64,000 nucleotides of DNA, taken from assembly GCA_903813345.2 (NCBI GenBank), contig CAIIXF020000010.1, positions 35,579,425 through 35,643,424 on the forward strand, in the 5' to 3' direction. Each line of letters starts with the position of its first letter. Within the stretch, counting starts at the first letter, position 1. Made by a program: the position numbers and the translations under genes. Positions 10,531 to 19,499 of the stretch are shown here, piece by piece. The notes under the pieces were generated by a model. It had not been told where the DNA came from. It saw only the letters and a program-made list of their open reading frames with translations, and did no database searches. This DNA comes from Owenia fusiformis. Its lineage: Eukaryota; Annelida; Polychaeta; Sabellida; Oweniidae.

Positions 10531-11196
10531 TTAAAAGACTATTTGGATTAAGAAATACTCACTCTTCCTTGCTATGCCAAGGAATAGGGCGTCCTTAACC
10601 CCTTGTTTGTACTGGGGCATAAATGCATCCTTAAAATGTGTCCCATCTTTGAGTTTTTCCCTAAAGCCCATTTCTATTCCACTCGTCCTGTATAAAATGA
10701 TGGGAGGATGTGCTTTTGACCTTTGATTTAATAAATTATTCACCATATGTGTCACCTGATTGTGACGCTTGGCATGCCCTTCAAATTTTATCCCCTTTTT
10801 TAAATGCCTGGGGGTGATCCATCTCTGGATTAATTTGCCAATGATCACTAAGCAATTTGGTTTCACATGAATTTTGCATTTTAAAGCTAAAGTCCATAAT
10901 TCTTCTGCTACCACTTTTACTACCGATTTCAAATCAGTTTTTTGAGAAAAAGTTTTATCCGCTATGTCATTACCGCCTGCCTGTATAAAGCAGACATCAT
11001 ATGCCATCGGGCCCCAATCTACCACTTGTTTCGTTATTCCCTTTGTTATCCCCCCATTGACGGGAAGAAAGTCGACTTGGAAACCCTCATGGGGATTAAA
11101 CCCCCAAGGATTATGTTTGCCCTTGAGATGCTTCTCTATATGCCCAATGTGAGAGCTCCCTTCGATCCATGCCCTCATGTCATGTTGTTTACTCAT
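10531..11196 (-). CDS. SGNH hydrolase with all catalytic boxes, DIRS-like element
   Basis: The 221-residue frame holds block I as IEGSSHIGH (Ser15 the likely nucleophile), block III as IQAGGNDIAD (Gly75/Asn76) and block V as KDGTHF (Asp184, His187). These are the oxyanion and catalytic residues of SGNH/GDSL esterases. The start ATG at 11194-11196 follows an acceptor-like TTTGTTTCAG by four bases, so the ORF may begin in a second exon. It is related to the decayed SGNH domain at 7908-8545 and the fragment at 16679-16867. The element's RT ORF follows at 10044. This is the best-preserved open frame of the family here. Confidence 0.75.
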   Translation of the reverse strand: MSKQHDMRAWIEGSSHIGHIEKHLKGKHNPWGFNPHEGFQVDFLPVNGGITKGITKQVVDWGPMAYDVCFIQAGGNDIADKTFSQKTDLKSVVKVVAEELWTLALKCKIHVKPNCLVIIGKLIQRWITPRHLKKGIKFEGHAKRHNQVTHMVNNLLNQRSKAHPPIILYRTSGIEMGFREKLKDGTHFKDAFMPQYKQGVKDALFLGIARKSEYFLIQIVF

Positions 11197-11219
11197 GTTA
11201 CTGAAACAAACAAAACATA

Positions 11220-12260
11220 ATGGTGAAAACTTACCACATGCTTGTCTTTTAGTTGCACCTCATTGTTACTCGGGATCTAAAATCTACAGGTAACATGCTA
11301 CTAACATTTTTAAACTACGATTTTTTAGAGGCACATGGCCACTTGCTTGCTTGGTTGCTAATATATCGTTGCTAGCTTGCTGATTTGCTTCAGATAGAAA
11401 AGGAAATTAAATTGTCTTGGTCTCTTGTATGTATTTATGTAAAGTTGTTATAGTACTAGGCTAACTTGAAATATTGTAAATATAACTTCGGGCTTGTAAG
11501 CTTACTGTGGCTCATTCTAAACGTTACAGCTTTAAATTAAATTTATTGTTGTTTCCGTTCTTTAATCAAGAGATCAAACCAATTTTTCTTTATCTGGATT
11601 GAACTTTCTTGCAATCAATGACAATTCATTGTCCTAAATTAACTAGCTAAGTTGCTGTTGGCTTGCTATTCATTTGAAATAATTTTTCCATGGCGGTTCT
11701 TCCATTGTTCCGACCACGTGAGATTATTTAAAACCTCAATTAATTCTAAACCTGGAAGTGTTTCCATGAACTAAAATTTTCTAGCACCTTACTAAATCAT
11801 GATAGAATTAACATACCTATTTTTGATTTGCTGCCCACTTACTACTTCTGTACTTTTTAGTTTTTTGCCTCTGAAAATTCGCTCTGTGATTTCGGTCCTA
11901 ATGGAAGAAGCATGAACGGAAGTTAGACTTCCCATCATGCATCACTTCTTCGGGGATGCTCTGTAAAACTTAAATTAGGATTAGAAATTCATTTCCACTT
12001 AAGCCATTATATCTACAACCCGCTAGGTTACTCTGGATTATCCCTTCCTTAACCGGTAAGTGAGCAACAACCTTCTTGACACATAAAGTTTTCTATTTCA
12101 TAGAATTTATTTATACACATTGTGGTTCTGTTGAGAATTGAAATGGCCTTTTCTTCCTGTATTTGCACATTATAAGCCATCATTTAGAGGAGCACTAGCA
12201 AACGTCCCATGGTATAATTCTATTGGTTGTATCTTCTTTTAAAATGCAGATTTGATTAAT
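11220..12260. other. No gene seen
   Basis: AT-rich sequence with no supported ORF, no long inverted repeat and no tRNA-like boxes. Short CTTGCTNNCTTG repeats occur near 11340-11400. Confidence 0.5.
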
Positions 12261-12269
12261 TGGAAATCT

Positions 12270-12370
12270 CTTGCAGGCAACGTGACCTTTAAAACCAGTA
12301 CCCGTGATGATTGCAAGTGTAATAGTTTCCTTTGAAATTAAGGTGCATGTATGGTATGCCCTAGATGTGG
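12270..12370 (-). pseudogene. Kelch-gene fragment, second copy
   Basis: About 95 bases match 14637-14730 with few changes (GATGATTGCAAGTGTAATAG block and the GGTGCATGTATGGTATGCCC block). In the 14.6-kb copy this encodes the kelch motif PRAYHTCTLIS...IIGG on the minus strand. It is therefore a stub of a second copy of that gene, lying downstream of the second zinc-module copy at 13457-13920. Confidence 0.65.
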
Positions 12371-12679
12371 ATCCACGGCTCTAGTGACTTATTTGACTAT
12401 CGGAGTTTTGATAAGGTCACTAGAGATGTGGTTGCCCCATTTGTTTTTTTTAAATATATTTGTCCCAACATCATAAAGACTGTGATGTCATCTGAGCTTC
12501 AGGTGTAGAGTATCTCCATCTCAACTTTTTATATTACATCCATATTTGTAGTCTTTGTATTGTACATCATTCCAGAAACATATAATATATGTCTCTGATA
12601 ATTCATAATATTGGCCATCCAGCTGTGTCCATCCATATTGAAAACTGCTTCATCTAGTAAATTTTTTTAAATTTTCCAG

Positions 12680-12821
12680 GAATTCAACAAGGTCAGTACA
12701 CGCACATATTTCTGTCGCCAGAGATGTTGGAAGGGGCGCAGAAATTTCTTCAGAAATCTCCAATGTACCAGGATGCAGTGAAAGTCATAGCTGTTGATGA
12801 GGCACATGTGATTGAGACTTG
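12680..12821 (+). CDS. RecQ-like helicase exon with DEAH box
   Basis: An open exon lies between a good acceptor (TTTTCCAG at 12672-12679) and a donor (GTAATG at 12822). It encodes GQYTHIFLSPEMLEG and VIAVDEAHVIETW, the motif Ia/II region of superfamily 2 RecQ helicases, where DEAH binds Mg-ATP. No neighbouring helicase exons could be found on this strand, so it is probably an orphan exon or a fragment of a multi-copy RecQ-like gene. A different exon of such a gene lies at 60783-60980. Confidence 0.7.
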
Positions 12822-13456
12822 GTAATGCTACATTAACTTTTTTTCAATAAGCTTGATGTAGAGGAGTGGCATCTGTTCCTTCATGTCCCCTGCCATATCT
12901 GCCCATGAAAATTTCTTTGATGTTTCCTCAGTTAGATCTTGTTGCATCTGTTGACATCTAAACAGGATGACTTCATTGTTTACCTGGTTAAGAAAACTTG
13001 GTCATCATACTATTAACAAGATTACTATTAATTTCTATTTACAGTATTACTTGCCAGCATATTAATAAACGGATGACCTCCAACCCAACATTTGTTTTAT
13101 TTGCAATGAGTGTCACAAGGTATCTGTAGTCGTGGTTTCTTGCATATTTTACAATTTTCTCGACGTTTCCTCTTGATACCTGAAAATATTAAAAACAATA
13201 CAGTGTAAGTCATTTGCTAGATGATTTTATAATTATAAGTATTCATAATGTAAATGTAACTTTTAATCAGTTGTGTCAGTATCCATGAAGATGCCAAAAT
13301 AAAAGTTGCAAAATGTACTTCATATTATATTACATATTATAATTGTCAATCAGAATTTATTTAATTTAGCTATGAATAACATGTAAGTACATGTATATAT
13401 TGAATCATTTACAAGTACTATGTATCATTTACATTCATTTCATTGTTATGTAGTTA

Positions 13457-13920
13457 TCATACTGAATATCTTCTTTGTTGATTTTGAAGAGGTGAAGTTG
13501 ATGCATCCACCTTCATACGTTTCCTGCTTGCTGATGATGGGGTTGTAAGGGCCTTACGTTTCCTTTCCAGATAAGGTGTGCTTTGTGAACCTTGCACGTT
13601 TAGTCTTTTTGCCCTTTCCTTAAAGCTTTTGATATGAATCTTTAAATGATTTGAATATCGGGCAATATGCCCAGCGATAGAGTTGCAATCAACACATATA
13701 AATCTTTTTACTTTACTCTTGGCCGTAGGTGTTAGGTTTATGTTTAATGTTTTCTCCAAAGTTTCCTTATGGCCTCACTAGTGCCCCTCAATTTAGCGTC
13801 TAATAAAAATCTTTTTAATCCAACTTGCCGTTCCTTTATCATTTTTGGCTTGAATGCAATGCCACAATTTGAACAAGTGCCATTTTAAAATATTCAATTA
13901 ATTGTCACAATCCATTTTAA
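13457..13920 (-). pseudogene. CxxC/CxxC module of a multi-copy gene, copy B
   Basis: Reading from 13920, the frame gives CSNCGIAFKPKMIKERQ and GLKRFLLDAKLRGTS, then a shift near 13760 leads to LNINLTPTAKSKVKRFICVDC and a helix ending HLKIHIKSFKERAKRL. The same order of motifs occurs at 15615-15965 (copy A). Two CxxC pairs about 70 residues apart, plus His residues, suggest a zinc-binding fold that I cannot assign to a known family. The tail is basic and Ser-rich (KRKALTTPSSASRKRMK). One frameshift makes copy B a likely pseudogene. Confidence 0.55.
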
Positions 13921-13924
13921 TTTA

Positions 13925-14588
13925 CATAAAAAGTCATTTCATTGTCAAGGCTAATTATGTTTAATTTGGTGGTCATTCATTGTATACTATTTAGTTCAAT
14001 TTAAATCACTGCTTTCTTAATTTTATTCCATTTTAATTTCATTTAGATAGAATAAATTAAATTCAACTCCATCCATCATGTACAGCAGCTCCAACATCGA
14101 ACATATACCTCACTCTGTCAATATGCTATACAGTTTTATTATATGACGATGTAATCCAATTAATTTAACACCTATTTTTCAATGAATACGTTTTTAGTGA
14201 TAGAAAGTCTAAACAATTTTCAGTTTTGATGTTCCTTTTCCGGTTTTCCCAAATTTTAGTCACGTGACTTGTGACAGCACGCATGCGCATAAATTATGTA
14301 GGTCAACTACAATTTTGAGAATTCGACTTTCTCTCACCTGAAAAATACAAAGACACTTCTTGATATAATTTGCAGGATAAACATGATTACAACTAGGGTC
14401 AATTTGAAGACAAACAACGTCGCTACATAGTGGTCCAAAAATTTTAAAGATTAAGGTAAGGAGCTCCGAGAAAAAGCAAAAACAACAGATCCGTTGTTTT
14501 TCAGAATCTCAACTTGCCTGGGTTTTTAAATGCTTGGTGATACGCCTCTGGAGCCATGACAAATCTCAGATATATACAAGATATATAT
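13925..14588. other. Spacer with possible promoter
   Basis: No coding sequence. Around 14260-14300 CACGTGAC and GCATGCGCATAAAT stand out as promoter-like sites (E-box and NRF1-like motifs). The rest is AT-rich. Confidence 0.25.
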
Positions 14589-14990
14589 TTAATATTTATC
14601 TTTAATCTCGTTAATAAAGGCCCAGAGGCGCATGAATGCAATGTGACCTTTAAAAACAGTACCCCCAATGATTGCAAGTGTAATAGTCTCCTTTGAAATT
14701 AAGGTGCATGTATGGTATGCCCTGGGTTCAAGGGATGGTACCTCTACAGTGACCCACGACATATTTGTACAATTAAGTTTTTGGAACAATCCATCTGCTG
14801 GGACACATCTATACCTGTTCTCTACAAAGTACGGTGATTCCACGAGGTCACTTGTAACCCCACCAAATAAGACACATTGTAAATTTCCCACATCAGTCAG
14901 CGTAAAGCCTGTCCTATGAGGAGGAACATTATTTTGAGGTACAATTTTGATTGTTGCTTGTTTATTGGGCGATCAGGGCCAACCCTCTGT
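14589..14990 (-). pseudogene. Kelch repeats of the multi-copy gene, copy A
   Basis: Two kelch-type repeats are readable: VPPHRTGFTLTDV...CVLFGG and LEPRAYHTCTLIS...LAIIGG. Kelch repeats form beta-propeller blades used for protein binding. The frame runs to a stop at 14589. Upstream, near 14965, the reading shifts by one base, and the hairpin element at 15022-15118 separates it from the 179-residue frame. A fragment of the same region recurs at 12270-12370. Confidence 0.6.
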
Positions 14991-15021
14991 TCCGGCCACT
15001 CATTCACAATGTCAATGGATG

Positions 15022-15118
15022 TGTTACAGTATTATATTATATTCACATTAAGTTTAGTTAATATGCATATTGATAAACTAAACTTAATGTGAATATAATA
15101 GAATATAATACTGTAACA
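15022..15118. repeat. Hairpin element (MITE-like), 38-bp arms
   Basis: TGTTACAGTATTATATTATA... on the left is repeated as its complement on the right with one 5-base insertion, around a short AT-rich loop (AATATGCATATTGAT). It falls inside the kelch gene, and the last ~20 residues of the neighbouring 179-residue frame come from it. There is no coding capacity. Confidence 0.7.
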
Positions 15119-15597
15119 GATGGGACTTCACAAGCACTGCCTACGTGTGTCGGGGATGGCCTGGTTGTATACTGCTGTAGTCCAGAGAAGGGGGTTGTCT
15201 CGGCTCTTCTAAAAGAGCGATAGGCGAGTGTGTTACGGTAGGGTACATGATGGTAAAACTTTCCCCGCAAATCAAAGCCATAGTACATTGAATCGAAGGA
15301 TGGCGGGCACTCGTTATCTGGTGGATATGGGGTAAGGTCAGGGCAGCTTGCAGACCTTTGCATGACACCCATCTGAAGAACGTCGGGTACTTCATTGCGC
15401 CTAAATGTCCCAAGTTGGGGCCAGTTATGCCTATGAATCCATGTCTCGCTTGGCTGCACTTCAACGCCTGGGTCAATGAAACCTGGCTCCAGTTCATCCT
15501 CATACTGCTGAGATGGTAATTCTGAGGATTGAATGTCAAACAAACGTAAATACTCACAAAAACTCATGATGAATCTTTTTTCCAACTTTTGAAACAA
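15119..15597 (-). pseudogene. Unrecognised middle segment of the multi-copy kelch gene
   Basis: The frame encodes about 160 residues before entering the hairpin element. It is rich in Tyr, Pro and Ser (SCPDLTPYPPDNECPPSF, YYGFDLRGKFYHH) and has no motif I can name. It lies between the CxxC module upstream (15615-15965) and the kelch repeats downstream (14589-14990) on the same strand, which suggests one original protein. The native C-terminal part is cut by the hairpin insertion. Confidence 0.45.
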
Positions 15598-15614
15598 TCA
15601 AAAACACCATGGGA

Positions 15615-15962
15615 TTACTTTTCCCGAACTTTTTTGAAAGCTTTTAACCAATCAGATTTAACCTTTGGCGTAATCAAGCAGCAGTCTTCAAAATTGAAAT
15701 ATTCTGAGGAAATTGGAAACATGAGAAGTTTCTTCAGTAAAGCCACCATAATATTGCATTCTGAAAAAATGTATCTCTTGGTGCTTCTCTTCCTAATGGG
15801 AGTGAGATTTATATGAAACGAATACTCCAAAATTTCTCTTGTCACAAGGCTTGTTCCTTTGAGTTTTGCTTCTAATGAGAATCCTTTTAATCCAATCTGT
15901 TTCTGTTTGATAATTTTGGGCAAAAAAGTAGTGCCACAATTGGCATAATTGTCACAATCCAT
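15615..15962 (-). CDS. CxxC module of the multi-copy gene, copy A
   Basis: The 115-residue frame begins MDCDNYANCGTTFLPK and continues IKQKQIGLKGFSLEAKLKG, then HINLTPIRKRSTKRYIFSEC. These match copy B at 13457-13920 block by block, giving a shared pattern C..CG..F.PK.IK..Q.GLK.F.L.AKL.GTS. The second CxxC has become FSEC here, so metal binding may be lost. It is followed at 15597 by the 179-residue frame. Confidence 0.5.
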   Translation of the reverse strand: MDCDNYANCGTTFLPKIIKQKQIGLKGFSLEAKLKGTSLVTREILEYSFHINLTPIRKRSTKRYIFSECNIMVALLKKLLMFPISSEYFNFEDCCLITPKVKSDWLKAFKKVREK

Positions 15963-16149
15963 GTTTACAATAATTCCATTATTTTAATTCATAAATATTC
16001 CATTGCATTATAGTCACTGAATTTCTGTGTTGTAATCAACTGTTCATTTCATTTTTCCATAAACACATTTTCATTTTTAATTTATTATTTATAGTCCAAT
16101 CACTGTTTTCTAATTAATCCATGTAGATTTCAATTTCTGGGTAAACTGC

Positions 16150-16905
16150 TTTAGATACATGCAAACTTAAAGGAGGCTGGAAAAACTGTGTTAACTATAT
16201 CCTGGCCTCTTAAATTAAAGTTTCAGGTTTCTTAAAAGGAAAAGAAACTACTGATCAACTATTGTTCTACTTCCTCTCGTTCCGTTATGGTGTCATAACA
16301 ACACCTGTCAACTGTAGCTATCAACTAATAGGAGGCAGGAAAAACTGTGAACTATGTCCTAGCATCCCACAATACTTCCCCTTGTGGGTGAATCACTTGT
16401 GGAATATAAATTAGCCAGCAGGGAGGAAAAAATTCGCCCTCTAACAACAAACCACATGTCCCTCATGGGTTAACTGTACTGTCCCTGGGAAAGCTGCCTG
16501 CAAGGATTTTTGGCTGCTGCTTTGCCACATATTTTAAACTGAAAGCAACATGTAGTATGAAGCAAGATAACTGCTTGATTAATCTTCGCGCTTCCTTAAC
16601 CTAAAGCTTCTTGGAACTTACTTTCGGGGCCCATATTGCCCATTGTTTTAGTTATATTATCTATTTTATATCATACTTTTAGTAAAATATGACTATATTT
16701 AAACAATACTTACTTGATCTGCCAAGCGCCGTCAGAATTGCCGATGAAACAGCTTTCTTCCAGTTCTTCAGACCATTATCGTTAAAGTGACAACCTTCTC
16801 CTAGGAGCTCCAGAAAATTGTGGACCAAACCCTTTGAATTCCAGTATATTATATTCCTTAGCTCCAATGTTTTTTTGTTTTACCTTCCCGTTCATTATTT
16901 GTTGA
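16150..16905 (-). pseudogene. Third DIRS-like fragment with SGNH C-terminus
   Basis: 16679-16867 encodes NIIYWNSKGLVHNFLELLG, then EGCHFNDNGLKNWKK, closely matching the end of the SGNH domain at 7908-8160. The Asp of the Asp-x-x-His box has become Glu. The adjoining 16150-16600 matches the spacer at 6480-6655 and 7530-7760 and lacks the MITE found there. No RT or recombinase follows, so this is a relic. Confidence 0.65.
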
Positions 16906-17013
16906 ACTTTTAAAAAACCTTTTAAAAAAATTAAGAAGACCAAATGAATCTCCCAAAAGCTGAAAAAATCTTCAGATAACTGGGTCTGTTGTTTACATAT
17001 TCTTCATACTGTG

Positions 17014-17862
17014 CACCCTATGCAGACAGAGCCTGTGGGAAATATTGGGTGGGGAGCAAATGAGCGGAGGGTGCGGAGCTAACGGTCATTTTTGAATTTA
17101 AATTTGGGATATTTCTGGAACTAAGCCGTTTTGGGACTTCAAATATACCAAGATATGTGTATTTGACACCAAATATCAATACAATTGTGAAAATAGTAGC
17201 GCAATTCATTCTATAGCGACGCAGTGTGCCTTAAACCTTTCCCAGACCTATATATTTTGAAATTATCCTTTTAATACTGAGTCCCCAGCATTCATAAAAA
17301 ATGGTGTTCAAGGTACACTATCTATACAAATTATTTTTGCATCTTGGAAGCCAGGCAGTATCAGTGTGATTTTATAAAAATTCGGAAATGTTTTTCAGAT
17401 ATGAGCCCCTCTAAATATTGGGTGCGGAGCAGCTCCATAAACGTAGCTCCGCACCCAATATTTAGAGGGGCTCATATCTGAAGAACATTTCCGAATTTTT
17501 ATAAAATCACACAGATACTGCCTGGCTTCCAAGATGCAAAAATAATTTGCATGGGTAGTGTATCTTGAACACCATTTTTTATGAATGCTGGGGACGAAGT
17601 TTTAAAAGGATAGTCTCAAAATATATAGGTCTGGGAAATGTTTAAGGCATACTGCGTCGCTATAAAATGAATTGCACTACTATTTTCACAATTTCATTGA
17701 TATTTGGTGTCAAATACACATATCTTGGTATATTTGAAGTCCCAAAACGGCTTAGTTTCAGAAATACCCCAATTTTAAATTCAAAAATGACCGTTAGCTC
17801 CGCACCCTCCGCTCATTTGCGCCGCACCCAATATTTCCCACAGGCTCTGTCTGCATAGGGTG
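17014..17862. repeat. 849-bp palindrome (foldback element)
   Basis: From CACCCTATGCAGACAGAGCC the sequence runs about 415 bases, reaches GGTGCGGAGCAGCTCC, and then repeats as its reverse complement to GGCTCTGTCTGCATAGGGTG. The spacer is only about 10-15 bases. Arms differ at scattered positions (a few percent by eye). Sub-repeats reading TGCGGAGC...ACCCAATATTT occur at both the centre and the ends. The two apparent 63-residue ORFs (17018-17209 minus, 17667-17858 plus) are mirror images and not evidence of coding. A transcript would fold into a very long hairpin. Confidence 0.9.
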
Positions 17863-17987
17863 CTGTGAAAGGCTTGTTCTTCCATTCTTTATTTTTACCT
17901 TAATCTCAAATCCTTGAATATGTGGTCAAGAATGATAAAAAATGAGTTGAAAAAATATCCCAATAAAAGTAAGGGATTGTTGAAGAG

Positions 17988-18064
17988 AATTGGGAATCGA
18001 CCCACTGGTCTTGTGCGCATGTCAAGCACGCTGTCTGTTGAGCTACTTGTTTGAGTCTGGCAGC
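17988..18064 (-). repeat. tRNA-derived SINE-like sequence
   Basis: On the minus strand TAGCTCAACAGACAG resembles a pol III A box, and GGGTCGATTCCC, about 45 bases further on, is a near-consensus B box; GCGTGCTTGACATGCGC can form an anticodon-like arm. The acceptor stem is not complete, so a tRNA-derived SINE head or a tRNA pseudogene is more likely than a working tRNA. Confidence 0.4.
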
Positions 18065-18393
18065 CTTGACAAGTCTTGATGAGCTTTTATTTGAGCATAC
18101 GAAACATGTGTTACCAAGGAAGTAAATCCAGTGAGCCAATCAGATTGGAACGCATGTGTCAAATTTCTTTAATAGTGCTTTTATGCATCTGTTTGATCTA
18201 AAATATCTATTATTCCATGTTACATCACTTATCTCGTGAGATTGAGTTGCTTCAAGTGAAATGTTTCATTTAAAGTGGATAAAAAATAAATGTGAGACAT
18301 TTAATTCTCAATTATTCTAATCCCCAGTGTTCCTTGGGGTTTTATGTCAAAAGTCATCTTACCTCTATCTCTGCTTTTTAAATGTGTCACATG

Positions 18394-19490
18394 TAGGAGT
18401 GGGACGGGTCGAAATGGCACGATTCGGGTCCGGGTCGGGTCGGGCCAGAGAAATCCGATTCGAGTTCCGACTCGGGTCGGGTTATATAGGCCTAACCTAG
18501 GCAAAAATTAAAAATCTTCAAAAAAAATAAAATTGGTTTTCATTTTAGCATTTTCATGCTTACCATGCTTATAGCCGTACTCCCGATGACACATCCGGCA
18601 AACGACATGGTCCTTTTTGATGGGATGGAACCCGAAATGCAGCCAAATTGGTGCCTTGAGAGAGGCTGGAGGATTTTTTAGGAGAAGCGATTTAGACATG
18701 TTCTTTTTTGCTGAACAGGCATATATCTACGAACGACCGGCGCGTTTGCAACAACACACCCAACACTTACGATTATCAATAAATCAGTGATTTATCTCAT
18801 AGTTTTCATACTAGAAACACTCTAAAGTATTTGAGTTGAAAAGAATTCGGATATAATCTGATAAAAAGCACAAATTTCAACAACTTTTATTTAAGATCTA
18901 AAAACAAATACCGAACACAAAAGCCTGTGGTCGTTCGTATATTAGACATTTAACGAACGTGTAGAATTTTCGTAACAGAACAAAAAAGTCGGGAGTTTGT
19001 TCCCATTATTATCGTTTTACCTGTCATATATTTGTATTCAGGGGGGGATAATAAACAATTGTTTACTCATAAAACATAGAAAATTTCTCACAGGGAATGA
19101 CAACATACATTAATAATAAAGATAAAATAACAAACGTCATTTTATTTTCGTTCGTAAATTAATCACCAAAAAGAAAACAAAACAAGTCTAACGTAAGTTT
19201 ATAATTTCTATTTTATTCCAATCATTACATACAAACAAGTAATGTTATTACATTAATAATACTCAGGACATTTCTAATATCTAATATAAACACAAAGATG
19301 GGCTAGATCATGAAAGAAAGCCTTGAAATCTACAGTTTAGATACCAAAAATTGCCTGGAATTATAAACCGGAGTTTAATATCATTTTCAACCCGAACGAG
19401 TCGACTCCTCAAATAGAGGAGTCGATTCGGGTCAACCTGAAGGCCTCAACCGGCGGGGAATCGACTCATCGGGTCATCGTCCCACCCCTA
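18394..19490 (-). mobile_element. hAT-type transposon derivative
   Basis: The left end TAGGAGTGGGACGGGTCG and the right end CGTCCCACCCCTA form the terminal inverted repeat TAGGRGTGGGACG typical of hAT elements. Subterminal GGGTCGGGTC (left) and GACTC/GAGTCGA (right) repeats follow. TCACATG occurs on both flanks (ending at 18393; 19495-19501), a possible partial target duplication, though the right copy is offset by four bases. Only one coding exon remains inside (18564-18699), so it is non-autonomous. Confidence 0.7.
18564..18699 (-). CDS. BED zinc-finger exon of the hAT derivative
   Basis: The exon starts at ATG 18697-18699 and ends at a donor (CATG|GTAAGC). It encodes APIWLHFGFHP and VVCRMCHREY, the W-x-x-F and CxxC half of a BED finger, which binds DNA in hAT transposases. 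The His pair would lie in the next exon, which I do not find; the 700 bp upstream within the element has no transposase ORF. Confidence 0.65.
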
Positions 19491-19499
19491 GGACTCACA

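Noticed and set aside
17018-17858. Two similar 63-residue ORFs on opposite strands
   Set aside because: They are the two arms of the 849-bp palindrome read inward; the match is due to the inverted repeat, not coding constraint.
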